Below, piece by piece: positions 1 through 8,917 of a stretch of DNA of 47,917 nucleotides. The stretch's first letter is position 1. Every line of letters begins with the position of its first letter. The notes beneath the pieces are model-generated. The model had not been told where the DNA came from. It ran no database searches and saw only the letters and a program-made list of their open reading frames with translations. This DNA is from Candidatus Methanofastidiosum methylothiophilum (GTDB lineage Archaea > Methanobacteriota_B > Thermococci > Methanofastidiosales > Methanofastidiosaceae), in the NCBI GenBank assembly GCA_001587575.1, contig LNJC01000006.1, forward strand, positions 1 to 47,917, given 5' to 3'. A program made the position numbers and the translations under genes.

Positions 1-2
1 AG

Positions 3-89
3 CTCGAGCCCGTAGTACTGGGCAATCTTATGGAAGTATTGGACAAGGAGGTTGAAAAATCATCATTTGGTAACAGGCGAAATTTTTAG
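3..89 (+). CDS. 3' end of an upstream gene (28 codons, product unknown)
   Basis: The third frame is open from the window edge to TAG at 87-89 and reads LEPVVLGNLMEVLDKEVEKS followed by eight more residues. Amphipathic helix composition and coding-like codons suggest a real C-terminus. It lacks the 4Fe-4S cysteines expected at the end of an IorA subunit, so although the next gene is iorB I cannot say this is iorA. Too little remains to name a family. Confidence 0.5.
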   Translation, partial: LEPVVLGNLMEVLDKEVEKSSFGNRRNF

Positions 90-123
90 CAGATTACACA
101 ATCTTAAATAACTTTTCAATAAC

Positions 124-131
124 TTTAAATA
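124..131 (+). promoter_or_regulatory. TATA box of iorB (leaderless promoter)
   Basis: TTTAAATA is centred about 25 bases before the ATG at 153 and no SD motif lies between. This spacing puts the transcription start at or next to the start codon, the usual archaeal leaderless arrangement. It is seen at many genes in this window. Confidence 0.7.
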
Positions 132-152
132 CCTTTTATATATCAAATTTTT

Positions 153-740
153 ATGGAATTTAATATTCTCATTTGCGGAGTAGGAGGTCAGGGCACTATA
201 CTTGCTTCTTATGTTCTAGGAAACGCAGCACTCAAAGAAGGGCACAAGGTAAGATTAGGTGAGATTCATGGCATGGCCCAAAGAGGCGGGTCTGTTGTTT
301 CTCATGTAAGAATGGGTGATGAAGTCTACGGGCCAGTTATTCCTCAAGGAAAAGCAGACATCTTAATTGCATTTGAGCCACTTGAAGCTTTAAGAAACAT
401 TTCATACTTGAGAAAAGGTGGGAAAACAATTTTAAACACAGAGAAAATTAATCCAATCTCTGTCTCCCTTGGAGAATGTGAGTATCCTCCAATAGATGAG
501 ATATTGTTTATTCTTTCTGAAAAAGGTAAAGTCTATCATTTTAATGCAACTGAAATTGCAAAGGGATTAGGTAATCAAGTCGTCATGAATATGGTCTTGA
601 TAGGAGCGCTATCTCTTCTTGAAATACCAATAAAAAATGAAACTCTTTTAGAAACTATAAAGGATACTTTATCTAAAAAAGCAGATATAAATTTGAAAGC
701 TTTCGAAGCTGGAAGAAAAAAGATAGAAAGCTTACTTTAA
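153..740 (+). CDS. iorB: Indolepyruvate:ferredoxin oxidoreductase, beta subunit
   Basis: A 195-residue protein of the gamma/beta domain of 2-oxoacid:ferredoxin oxidoreductases. GVGGQG is at residues 9-14 and GMAQRGGS at 40-47, both typical of IorB. With IorA it would oxidatively decarboxylate aryl pyruvates (from aromatic amino acids) to aryl-acetyl-CoA with reduction of ferredoxin, in the cytoplasm. Length matches the family. The ATG is fixed by the TATA box 25 bases upstream. The alpha subunit is not visible: the partial gene upstream does not look like IorA, so iorA may be elsewhere. The gene ends one base before the convergent asd gene. Confidence 0.9.
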   Translation: MEFNILICGVGGQGTILASYVLGNAALKEGHKVRLGEIHGMAQRGGSVVSHVRMGDEVYGPVIPQGKADILIAFEPLEALRNISYLRKGGKTILNTEKINPISVSLGECEYPPIDEILFILSEKGKVYHFNATEIAKGLGNQVVMNMVLIGALSLLEIPIKNETLLETIKDTLSKKADINLKAFEAGRKKIESLL

Positions 741-741
741 G

Positions 742-1386
742 TCAAATTATCCCTATTATACTCTCCCCTGCCCTTACCATATCTCCAACTTTTACAATTG
801 TTTTTAATTTAGATGGATAAATAATTACTACCTGTGATCCAAGTTTAATTCTTCCAATTTTATCTCCAATCATTAAAGTTTGACCATCGTCAACATAACA
901 TTCAATTCTTCTTGCAACTGTTCCTGCAATCTGGACTGTAACTGTCCGGGTATTTCCATCAATAACGACTATATTTCTCTCATTCTCTGTAAAAACTTCT
1001 CCAAAAGCAGGATAATGCCCCCCTTCAATATATATAACCTTACTTACTTTGCCAGAAATAGGGGCCCTGTTAACATGAACATCAAAAGGCCCCATGAAAA
1101 TAGACACCATTGTATAATTCTCTTCTATAATTCCCTTCAACTCAGGCAGATTAATTTTTTTACCGTTTTTAATAGTAAAAGGAACTTCCCCAATCTTGAC
1201 AGTATCTATTGACATTATTTTTCCATCTGCAGGAGAAATAATAATGTCATTTTCTATAGGAATTGATCTTTCTGGGTCTCTGTAAAAGCTTATACTAAAA
1301 ATAACAAATCCAATAAGAATTAGACTAAGAAGAATAAATGCATTTTTCCTTAATTGGGGCACCACAAATGTTAAAAAGATAGGCAT
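742..1386 (-). CDS. asd: Phosphatidylserine/archaetidylserine decarboxylase proenzyme
   Basis: A 214-residue PSD-family proenzyme of the short archaeal type. One N-terminal membrane segment (about residues 14-34) is followed by FYRDPERSIP and by FDVHVNRAPISG, which carries the conserved His104. The self-cleavage motif LGS is at 182-184. Cleavage before Ser184 would make the pyruvoyl cofactor and separate beta and alpha chains. The enzyme decarboxylates archaetidylserine to archaetidylethanolamine at the cytoplasmic membrane face. Its lipid pathway is shared with carS at 27.5 kb, although the two are not linked. It is convergent with iorB and divergent from smc. Confidence 0.85.
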   Translation of the reverse strand: MPIFLTFVVPQLRKNAFILLSLILIGFVIFSISFYRDPERSIPIENDIIISPADGKIMSIDTVKIGEVPFTIKNGKKINLPELKGIIEENYTMVSIFMGPFDVHVNRAPISGKVSKVIYIEGGHYPAFGEVFTENERNIVVIDGNTRTVTVQIAGTVARRIECYVDDGQTLMIGDKIGRIKLGSQVVIIYPSKLKTIVKVGDMVRAGESIIGII

Positions 1387-1430
1387 TTATTTAAAATTAA
1401 TCGTGATTGGTGTTCAACTAACGAAAACTA

Positions 1431-1437
1431 TTATAAG
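1431..1437 (+). promoter_or_regulatory. Probable TATA box of smc-scpA
   Basis: TTATAAG lies so that transcription would begin near 1459. That is after the only canonical in-frame codon (TTG at 1454) but before the SD site at 1470-1475. This makes TTG 1454 an unlikely start for smc. Confidence 0.45.
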
Positions 1438-1469
1438 CTATAGATACTGAATATTGTTTGTTAAGCCTA

Positions 1470-1483
1470 GAGGTGGTTCCATA
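1470..1483 (+). promoter_or_regulatory. SD site and ATA start codon of smc
   Basis: GAGGTG at 1470-1475 is a strong SD. The in-frame codon four bases past the end of the aligned SD consensus is ATA at 1481. Reading from it gives VFIEKVTMKGFKSYG after the initiator, the normal SMC N-terminus. No ATG or GTG occurs in frame before the ATG at 1505, which would remove the first beta strand. Confidence 0.6.
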
Positions 1484-4400
1484 GTCTTCATAGAAAAAGT
1501 CACAATGAAAGGATTCAAATCCTATGGTAATAAAACGCTTACACTCCCCCTCTCAAAAGGATTCACCTGTATAGTTGGTCCTAATGGAAGTGGGAAGTCA
1601 AATATAACAGACGCAATATGTTTTGTTGTTGGAAGAATTTCTGCAAAATCCATGAGAGGAGAGAGACTCTCAGACTTGATATTTAATGGAACAGAGGATG
1701 AAAAAAAGGCCGAAGAGGCAATTGTTTCTATTACTTTTAATAACGAAGATGGCGGATTTCCTATTGAAGAGAAAAAAGTTACCATATCTAGGGCAGTAAA
1801 TAGTAAAGGAGAAGGAGAATACCGGGTAAACGGAAAAAGAGCCACCAGATCTTATGTTTTAGATATATTTTCTTATGTTGGTATTAGGCCAGACGGCCAT
1901 AATATCGTCATGCAAGGAGATATTGCACATTTTATTAATATGAATCCTGTTGATAGAAGAGGAATAATAGAGGAGATATCGGGGATTGCAGAGTTTGACG
2001 ATAAAAAAGAAAAAGGATTAAGAGAACTTGAAAAAGCCCAAGAGAATATTACTAGGGTCGAACTTGTAATCTCTGAAGTTAAAAATCGTCTTGATAGACT
2101 ACTAAGGGACAAAAAAGATGCCGAGAGATACCAAGTGATAGATAAAGAGATAAAACACAAATGGGCTATTTATTACCACAGTAAATTAAGAGAGTTAGAG
2201 GACAAAAAAATAAAACTTGAGTCAAATATAGAAAAAGGCCAGAAAGATATAGAAGAATTAAGGGGCGCCGTTTCTAAAATAATTCAGGATATTGCAAATA
2301 AAGAAAAAGAACTACTAGAACTAGATGACGAATACAATCGCAAAATGGAAATGGACAGTATTAATATAACTAGAGAAATTGAAAAGATTAAAGGAAATAT
2401 TTTATCAATTAATCAATCTATTGACTATGAAAAAAAGGAACTTTCATCTCTAAAAAAGGAAATCGATGAAACAAATAATGAAATAGCTGAAAACGAACTC
2501 AAAATTAAAGAACTTTCACAAAACAAAGCGAATCTTGAAAAAGAAAGTGCAGAAGTTGAAATATTAATCAAAAATAAAGAAGCTGAATATAGAAAACTTT
2601 TAGATACCCTTTCAGGCAAGGACGGGATGTTCCTAAAAATCAAAGAAAGCCTTCTTGAGGCAGATAGAAAGCTTGAAAAAAATAGAAAAGAATATCTTTC
2701 ATTAAGCAAGGAACTCGATTCTTATAATGCTTCAGTCTCAATTCTTGAACAAGATAGAATAAGAATAACATCCGATATCAAAAAGATAGAGGATAAATTA
2801 AGTGGCATTGAAAAGAAATTGAAAGACAATGAGTTAAGTCTTATAAATTACGAGTCTAATATTAAAAACAATACTAATGAAATTATTTCTCTTAATAAGA
2901 ATCATCAAAGTCTGAAATCAGAATTGTCTCAAATAGAGTCTGATTCAAAACAGTCTTTATCTCAATTTGAAAATTTAAAAGCTAGAATTAATGTAAAAAA
3001 AGAAGCTCAAAATGACATTACAGGCGGACAAAAAGCAATCGCCGAAATATTAAAAGCCAAAAAGGACAAATTGATACCTGGAATTTATGGAACTATTTCT
3101 GAACTCGGCACCACAAAAGAAGAATATAGTGTTGCTCTAGAAGTTGCAGCAGGATCAAGACTTACAAATATAGTGGTAGAGGATGACAACGTTGCAAGAG
3201 AATGTGTTAAATTTCTTAAGAATTTAAAAGCTGGCCGTGCTACTTTCTTACCTTTAAATAAACTTGTTACACCAAAGATATCAAACGCCCCAAAGACTAA
3301 AGGAGTCGTGGGACTTGCGATTGAACTAGTTTCTTTTGATGAGAAATTTAGGAAAGCCTTTGAATATGTATTTGGAAGAACCTACATAATTGATAATATT
3401 GATGTTTCTAAAACTATAGAAAATACAAGACTTGTAACACTAGACGGTGACCTTGTAGAATCAACGGGTGCTATAACTGGCGGATATTACACAAGAAAAA
3501 AATTCTCTGTTTCATTTAACATTGAAGAAGATACTTTATCCCTCAAAGATTTAGAGAAGAAATTATCTGAATATGATTTGAGAAAACAATCAGTCAAAAA
3601 AGAAATAGAAAAAATAGAAGAGATTTTGGGTAATCTTAGTATAAAGAAGGCAGAATTCTCTTCTGAAATAACTAATCTTACTAGAGAAAAAGAGGAACTT
3701 ACAAAAGAAAAGAACTCTTTAAATAAAGAAAAATTATCATTTGAGAAATCAATTGACGAAATAACAAAAAAACTTGAAAAACAAAAAAGTCTTGCCTCCG
3801 ATACCAAAATTAAAATCGATGCATTTTTAAAAGAAATAAGTGCACTTGAGAAAGAAAAAGCCAATGTTGAAAAAGGCATTGAAGATTCTAGCAAAGGCGA
3901 AATAGGAGAAGCACTTGAAATCGACCTGAAAGATCTCCGAAGTAAATATTCAGAAATTTCTTCCCAAATATCATCAATAAATTCAACACTTGAATATCTT
4001 AATCAAACTAATACTAAATTTTCTGAAAAAATTGTTTCAAGAAAACCTCAAGAAGAAATACTTTTGAAAAAGATATCTGAATTAGAGGGTAGCTTAAAGG
4101 AAACAAATGGAATCTTAAAAGAAAAAGAAAATGATGACATTTCAATCAAAAAAGAACTTTCCTCCTTTAATCAGAAAAAGAAGAGTCTTGCTACCGATAC
4201 TTCTAATTTAAGAATTAAAAAAGATACTAAAACAGAAAAGATTTCAAAATTAGAATCTGATCTGAATTTGTGGAATTCAGAAAAAAGGACACTAATAGAA
4301 GACATCGCCGAATTCTCCCGACATGCTTCAGACTACGAAACACCTCAAGAATTTTCTAAGACCCCAGACAAAGTTAAGATTGAAATCGAATCATTGGAAA

Positions 4401-5038
4401 AGGAAAGAGAGAAACTAATGCCAATTAACATGAGGGCAATCATAGAATATGAGGAAGAAGAGGGCAGATACAATACTTTGAAACTCAGAAGAGACACGCT
4501 ACTTGAAGAGAAGAATGCAATACTTAATTTCATAGGAGAAGTTGAAAAAGAAAAATCTGAAGTTTTCTTAAAAACATTTAATGAAATTGCTTCTAACTTC
4601 TCAGAGATCTTCTCAGAGATATCTCCAGACGGAACAGCACAACTACTATTAGAAACAGAAGGTAATCCCTTCGATGGAGGAATAATAGTAGATGCCAAAC
4701 CATTGGGTAAAAATGTAAAAACTGCCGTATCCTTAAGCGGTGGTGAAAAGGCCATTACTGCACTTTCCTTAATATTTGCAATTCAGCGATACAAGCCATC
4801 TCCTTTCTATATCCTCGATGAAGTAGATGCAAATCTTGACGATTCTAATGTAGAAAGAACGGCAGACATGATAAAGAGACAGGCTGAAAAAACTCAATTT
4901 ATTGTAATTACCCTAAGAGAAGGAATGATGTCAAGAGCAGAAAGATTATTTGGGGTATCAATGTACAAGAAAGGACTTTCTTCAATGGTCGCACTTGAAG
5001 TTGAGAAGGTAGTTAAACAGGAGGAGGCATTAGCCTGA
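1481..5038 (+). CDS. smc: Chromosome segregation ATPase SMC
   Basis: With the ATA start this is 1185 residues, normal for archaeal SMC. Walker A GPNGSGKS is near residue 33. Two long coiled-coil arms rich in K/E/L/I flank a hinge (about 520-670, including GSRLTNIVVED and GAITGGYYTRKK). The C-terminal head carries the signature LSGGEKAITALSLIF near 1085 and Walker B FYILDEVDA near 1109. SMC dimers with ScpA (next gene) and ScpB form the condensin ring that organises and separates chromosomes. The translation start is the odd point: the only canonical in-frame codon upstream is TTG 1454, which lacks an SD and adds nine residues. It is joined to scpA by a 4-bp overlap. Confidence 0.95.
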   Translation: MVFIEKVTMKGFKSYGNKTLTLPLSKGFTCIVGPNGSGKSNITDAICFVVGRISAKSMRGERLSDLIFNGTEDEKKAEEAIVSITFNNEDGGFPIEEKKVTISRAVNSKGEGEYRVNGKRATRSYVLDIFSYVGIRPDGHNIVMQGDIAHFINMNPVDRRGIIEEISGIAEFDDKKEKGLRELEKAQENITRVELVISEVKNRLDRLLRDKKDAERYQVIDKEIKHKWAIYYHSKLRELEDKKIKLESNIEKGQKDIEELRGAVSKIIQDIANKEKELLELDDEYNRKMEMDSINITREIEKIKGNILSINQSIDYEKKELSSLKKEIDETNNEIAENELKIKELSQNKANLEKESAEVEILIKNKEAEYRKLLDTLSGKDGMFLKIKESLLEADRKLEKNRKEYLSLSKELDSYNASVSILEQDRIRITSDIKKIEDKLSGIEKKLKDNELSLINYESNIKNNTNEIISLNKNHQSLKSELSQIESDSKQSLSQFENLKARINVKKEAQNDITGGQKAIAEILKAKKDKLIPGIYGTISELGTTKEEYSVALEVAAGSRLTNIVVEDDNVARECVKFLKNLKAGRATFLPLNKLVTPKISNAPKTKGVVGLAIELVSFDEKFRKAFEYVFGRTYIIDNIDVSKTIENTRLVTLDGDLVESTGAITGGYYTRKKFSVSFNIEEDTLSLKDLEKKLSEYDLRKQSVKKEIEKIEEILGNLSIKKAEFSSEITNLTREKEELTKEKNSLNKEKLSFEKSIDEITKKLEKQKSLASDTKIKIDAFLKEISALEKEKANVEKGIEDSSKGEIGEALEIDLKDLRSKYSEISSQISSINSTLEYLNQTNTKFSEKIVSRKPQEEILLKKISELEGSLKETNGILKEKENDDISIKKELSSFNQKKKSLATDTSNLRIKKDTKTEKISKLESDLNLWNSEKRTLIEDIAEFSRHASDYETPQEFSKTPDKVKIEIESLEKEREKLMPINMRAIIEYEEEEGRYNTLKLRRDTLLEEKNAILNFIGEVEKEKSEVFLKTFNEIASNFSEIFSEISPDGTAQLLLETEGNPFDGGIIVDAKPLGKNVKTAVSLSGGEKAITALSLIFAIQRYKPSPFYILDEVDANLDDSNVERTADMIKRQAEKTQFIVITLREGMMSRAERLFGVSMYKKGLSSMVALEVEKVVKQEEALA
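5018..5037 (+). promoter_or_regulatory. SD site and CTG start codon of scpA
   Basis: GGAGG at 5023-5027 lies inside the end of smc. Four bases after the aligned SD consensus is CTG at 5035-5037, which overlaps the smc stop TGA (5036-5038) as CTGA, the same geometry as the common ATGA overlap. The only in-frame ATG (5086) would delete the conserved start of the ScpA fold. Confidence 0.55.
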
Positions 5039-5706
5039 TCCAAGAGGATGTTCTTATCCCTGAAATAGGGCCAATAGACGTTCTTATGGATCTTGTCCTT
5101 TCAAGGGAGATAGATCCTTGGGACATTGATATAATAGACCTTACAAACAAATTTCTTGAGAGAATTAGAAAATTAAAGACTCTTGATTTAAGAATCTCAG
5201 GTAAAACAATTCTAACATCATCCATTCTTTTAAGAATGAAAAGTGAAGAAATGATGCGAGAAGAAGATAAAGAAGAAGTAGATGATGAGTTTTTTGATTT
5301 TTGGGAAGATATTGAAAATGCTGAATTTGAAATTGATGATATTAAACCACCCTTGAGAAGAAGAAACGTCGGTAAAATGACTCTCCCAGAACTATTTGAG
5401 GCTCTATTAGATGCGTTAGAAGACGGGGAGAAACCAAAAAAGAAAATAATAGCCAAAATAGGGCCACAAATTTATCAGATAGATGAAATAAAAGCCGATA
5501 TTAGAAAACAGGTAGAAAAACTATATCAGCATCTTCTTGATTTAAAACAAATAAGTGAAGTGATACCTTTTAGAGATTTACTTGAAGAGAGAACTCCAAG
5601 AGAAGTTGCAAGAATATTCCTTTATATACTATTTCTTTATAGTGATAAAAAAATAGATGTAACTCAAGAAATGATGTTTGGTGAAATCTTTATTAAAGTT
5701 CTGTAA
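5035..5706 (+). CDS. scpA: Segregation and condensation protein A
   Basis: A kleisin subunit of the SMC complex. From the CTG at 5035 it is 223 residues. The early segment IGPIDVLMDLVLSREIDPWD matches the ScpA N-terminal pattern that binds the SMC neck, and part of it lies before the first ATG (5086), so the ATG start is almost certainly too short. An acidic middle (EEDKEEVDDEFFDFWEDIEN) leads to a C-terminal winged helix (PREVARIFLYILFLYSDKKI) that binds the other SMC head. It is translationally coupled to smc. Its end overlaps the convergent gene by 14 bp. Confidence 0.9.
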   Translation: MIQEDVLIPEIGPIDVLMDLVLSREIDPWDIDIIDLTNKFLERIRKLKTLDLRISGKTILTSSILLRMKSEEMMREEDKEEVDDEFFDFWEDIENAEFEIDDIKPPLRRRNVGKMTLPELFEALLDALEDGEKPKKKIIAKIGPQIYQIDEIKADIRKQVEKLYQHLLDLKQISEVIPFRDLLEERTPREVARIFLYILFLYSDKKIDVTQEMMFGEIFIKVL

Positions 5707-6463
5707 TTTTTTCTATAAATCCCATTTTATATAGTTTGTAAAAACTTGATATATCGAAAAGTTTCGGTATTTCCTTTTCTGTCACTCGGGCTTTTGTTTG
5801 CATCAATAAAAGAACCTTAATTTCTTTCTCTGAAAATCCCCTAAATTCTCTTAAAAAAGCAATATCGTGCGACTTTGCTTCTTCTGAAAGAACATAGAAA
5901 GTTTTCCCTAGTTTTTTCCTTGAGAGCCCTCCTTTTGGTAAGATTGAAAGGATAAAAAGAAGTATAGTAATAACAGTTGTTGCTTTTAATATCGGTTCAA
6001 TAGTGTTAAGGATATCTTCTCTTATTACTTCTACATATACCGAGGATATTTCAATATTTACAGATGCATTGCTTGCTAGTAAGGGATCAGTTTCAAATAT
6101 TAAGTAATATGTTTTTGTTTCTTTTGGAACATACGTAAAATTAAGTTTATCAACCTGATAGAAAAATTCTATCGGTTTAATCGCATCAGGGTCTTTTAAC
6201 CAAACCAAAAATCCTTCCAAGTCAGTTAGTGAAATATTTATCTTGCCAGAAGAAGATAGAACTATCTGGTGTATAATTCCCCTATTTAAAGCAACTGCTA
6301 TATACTTTGGATTATCTCTAGACACGAAAAAGCTATCACTTAACTCAATTTCTTTAATATTTTTTTTAACTGCCTTTTCTTGCCCAGAGTAGTAAATATA
6401 TGCTAAGGGTAATTCTATAAAGAAAAGTACAAAAATAAATATTATCAAATATCTATATCGCAT
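5693..6463 (-). CDS. Membrane protein with exterior domain and cytoplasmic winged-helix-like tail
   Basis: 256 residues from ATG 6463, chosen because GGTGT sits four bases before it. The upstream ATG (6475) has no SD of its own. An N-terminal membrane helix (about 4-24) is followed by a beta-rich exterior domain (about 35-150) and a second helix (about 158-176). The cytoplasmic tail of about 75 residues (FSEKEIKVLLLMQTKARVTE and on) resembles a winged helix. The layout suggests a one-protein membrane sensor/regulator, but I do not recognise a named family and the ligand is unknown. It is convergent with scpA. Confidence 0.7.
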   Translation of the reverse strand: MRYRYLIIFIFVLFFIELPLAYIYYSGQEKAVKKNIKEIELSDSFFVSRDNPKYIAVALNRGIIHQIVLSSSGKINISLTDLEGFLVWLKDPDAIKPIEFFYQVDKLNFTYVPKETKTYYLIFETDPLLASNASVNIEISSVYVEVIREDILNTIEPILKATTVITILLFILSILPKGGLSRKKLGKTFYVLSEEAKSHDIAFLREFRGFSEKEIKVLLLMQTKARVTEKEIPKLFDISSFYKLYKMGFIEKITEL

Positions 6464-6575
6464 TTTCACACCCATAGCATTTCAGAGCTCATAAGCCTCA
6501 TCATCTTTTTTCAGATTAGCTTTCTCATCACGCTTAATAGAATAGTATTTTAAAATATATAAACTTTGTTAAAAA

Positions 6576-7544
6576 CTAGTTTTGACGTTTGCTATCAACT
6601 TTTCTTTCATGAACAAGTTCAAGAATGTCCTCAACGTCTTTGGATGATTTAATTTCCTTTTGTGTGAGTATGGGCACTCCCTTTATATTTTCCTTTATTC
6701 TCTTTGCATTTACTACAAACATTGCGTCTTTTTCTGTAATTTCAGAGATGCTTGCTACAATCTCTGCTTTCTTTTCAAAGATGTATGTTTTAGTGTCAGA
6801 TATACCTGTGATTAGAATTTCTTTCTCTTTTAAGAGAGCATTAAAAGGAGTTCTCTTTGTAGGAAATACTTCAAATCCTTTATTACTTAAATCTCCTAAA
6901 ACAGTCTTTTCAAGATCAGATCTTGCAGCTTCAATGGGATTTTCTGGGATATTTTTAATCTCCTTTTTATCATCAACTTTAATTAGGTATATCGGTTTAG
7001 TTATGCCTATGTCTAACTCTTTTTCTATTTTTATGACTGAATCAATACTAATTCTTTTCTCTACATTCTCAAATTCATAAACGGAGCTTTTTGATACCCC
7101 TAGTAACTCAGCGAGATGACCAATAGACATACCTCGTTTCTCTCTCTCTTCTCTAATCAAACTCCCGTCTACCTCAACAAAGAAACCTCCTCTATCTGCA
7201 TATATTAAAGGCGGATTACCTTCTATGAAAAGGTCTTCAAGAGTGGTAACGGAAATACAATTAACGCCATGTCTTGAATAAACAGTGCTGTTTTCAATAG
7301 AACCAAGTTTAGTCTTTGCACCGACTACTAGTGGCGTAGCTTTAAGAGCTTTAGAGAGAATTTTAAGATCCCATGCATGCTCTTCAGAAAAAGTATCAAG
7401 ATTTGCTAAAGCTTTTATTATAAGGACTATAAGATTTCTTCTTGCAACAATATCAAAGGAGCATTGAACCCTAGATAAAGCTACTTCAAATCCTCCTTTT
7501 TTCAGTGTTTCAACAATACTGTTCAAAAGCTCTTGCTTCTCCAT
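6576..7544 (-). CDS. Putative HTH-type transcriptional regulator, archaeal Xre-like (MJ1164/TK0539-type)
   Basis: 322 residues from ATG 7544. Longer reading to 7643 adds a segment that runs across the tiaS promoter and is not conserved-looking. The N-terminal part has a restriction-endonuclease-like look (DIVARRNLIVLIIKAL and on). A Cro/C1-type HTH lies at about 129-180 (MSIGHLAELLGVSKSSVYEF), followed by a second alpha/beta domain. This matches the conserved archaeal family of about 320 residues annotated as a putative HTH regulator. Targets are unknown. It is divergent from tiaS with about 50 bp between, so both promoters share that gap. Confidence 0.8.
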   Translation of the reverse strand: MEKQELLNSIVETLKKGGFEVALSRVQCSFDIVARRNLIVLIIKALANLDTFSEEHAWDLKILSKALKATPLVVGAKTKLGSIENSTVYSRHGVNCISVTTLEDLFIEGNPPLIYADRGGFFVEVDGSLIREEREKRGMSIGHLAELLGVSKSSVYEFENVEKRISIDSVIKIEKELDIGITKPIYLIKVDDKKEIKNIPENPIEAARSDLEKTVLGDLSNKGFEVFPTKRTPFNALLKEKEILITGISDTKTYIFEKKAEIVASISEITEKDAMFVVNAKRIKENIKGVPILTQKEIKSSKDVEDILELVHERKVDSKRQN

Positions 7545-7567
7545 AATATTAAAGCTATAAGAAAGGT

Positions 7568-7580
7568 TATATAAATATAT
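7568..7580 (+). promoter_or_regulatory. TATA box for tiaS in the divergent promoter gap
   Basis: An AT-rich TTATATAAATAT element lies about 22-25 bases before the GTG at 7595, with no SD, so the tiaS operon mRNA is probably leaderless. Confidence 0.6.
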
Positions 7581-7594
7581 ACCCTCAATTTTTT

Positions 7595-8917
7595 GTGATA
7601 ATCGGGCTCGATGACACAGATTCTGTAAATGGAATGTGTACAACTTATATTGGAACGCTGATTGTTGAGGCGATAAAGGAGATAGATAGGAATCTAATTA
7701 TAGAACCACCAAAATTATTACGTTTAAACCCTAATAATCCATATAAAACAAGAGGAAACGGAGCAGTTTCTTTTATAGTATCAGGCACATCAAACACAGA
7801 AGTCCTTGAAAGAATTAAGTCTATTTCTTTTGATATAATCTCAAAATACTCTGAATCAGGAGATAATACTAATCCTGCAATTGTTTTCCTAAATGAAAAT
7901 TCAATAACAGAAGAAATAAAATTATTTGCAAAAAGAGCCCTACACGAGATGCTTTCAATAGAAGAAGCTATTTCCTTATTAAATAAAATTAATGCAGAGT
8001 ATAATTTCATTGGAAACGGAAGAGGGTTAATAGGTGCTCTTGCTTCATGTGCATTAGAGCTAGAAGACTTTACTTATGAATTAATAGTATATAGAAATCA
8101 CAATAAAAGAGGAAAAAAATGTGTAAGTGAAGAAAGTGCAATGCAAATTGAAAAAAGATATTCCCCAAGAATATTCTCTAGTTATGATTTAAAGAACAAG
8201 AGAATGGTTATCTCTCCACATTCAGATTGCCCAATTCTATATGGTTTAAGGGGTGAATCGCCAGAAATTTTGATAGAAGCTGCGTCGTTGATTGAATCTG
8301 AAACTCCGTATAAAAGAAATCTCTTTGTAACTAACCAAGGTACAGATATGCATCTTGAAGAAAAGGAAATTGCTGATGTAAAACCGTATTCTTCTGTAAT
8401 TGTCAAGGGCATAGTTTCTAAAAATCCTTACACTGTGCCAGGTGGACATGTATTTTTTGAAATATCAAACAGTAAAAAACTTATATGCGCCGCTTATGAA
8501 CCCACAAAAGAATTTAGAAATATTGTACGAAAACTCTCCAAAGGCGATACAATAATTGCTTATGGTGGTGTATTAGACACTGAACATGGACTTACAATTA
8601 ACCTTGAAAAAATAGAAATAATCACTTTAGCCGAAGTTCAAAAAATAGAGAAACCTATATGCAAAATGTGTAATAATCCAATGAAATCAATAGGCAAAGA
8701 TAAAGGATATCGCTGTAAAAAATGTCATACAAAAAATATGGAGGCTTCAATTATCAAACTTCCAAGGGATATTAAGATTGGAACATATGAAGTTCCAATG
8801 TGTGCTAAAAGGCATCTATCAAAACCTCTTTTAAGATACGGCAGAGAGAAAAAATTTGAAGAAGAAAGATTTAAATTTAATTATACTAATTTTGATATAA
8901 GCTTTGAAGGGATATAA
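7595..8917 (+). CDS. tiaS: tRNA(Ile2) 2-agmatinylcytidine synthetase
   Basis: 440 residues, GTG start. The N-terminus IIGLDDTDSVNGMCTTYIG is the TiaS signature. An OB-fold region (about 263-345) precedes a C-terminal zinc ribbon with Cys356, 359, 374 and 377. TiaS attaches agmatine to C34 of the tRNA-Ile CAU anticodon using ATP, making agmatidine so the tRNA reads AUA. It is first in an operon with a nicotinate phosphoribosyltransferase and a DUF6884 protein, each joined by a TAATG overlap. Given the proposed ATA start of smc, AUA decoding in this organism is of interest, though initiation would use initiator tRNA. Confidence 0.92.
   Translation: MIIGLDDTDSVNGMCTTYIGTLIVEAIKEIDRNLIIEPPKLLRLNPNNPYKTRGNGAVSFIVSGTSNTEVLERIKSISFDIISKYSESGDNTNPAIVFLNENSITEEIKLFAKRALHEMLSIEEAISLLNKINAEYNFIGNGRGLIGALASCALELEDFTYELIVYRNHNKRGKKCVSEESAMQIEKRYSPRIFSSYDLKNKRMVISPHSDCPILYGLRGESPEILIEAASLIESETPYKRNLFVTNQGTDMHLEEKEIADVKPYSSVIVKGIVSKNPYTVPGGHVFFEISNSKKLICAAYEPTKEFRNIVRKLSKGDTIIAYGGVLDTEHGLTINLEKIEIITLAEVQKIEKPICKMCNNPMKSIGKDKGYRCKKCHTKNMEASIIKLPRDIKIGTYEVPMCAKRHLSKPLLRYGREKKFEEERFKFNYTNFDISFEGI

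Noticed and set aside
880-1212. Plus-strand ORF of 110 codons inside asd
   Set aside because: Antisense shadow of a strongly conserved gene, with composition unlike protein (runs of Cys/Asn).
1454-1480. TTG 1454 as the smc start
   Set aside because: No SD before it, the predicted transcript begins after it, and it adds nine residues not typical of SMC. Kept only as the fallback.
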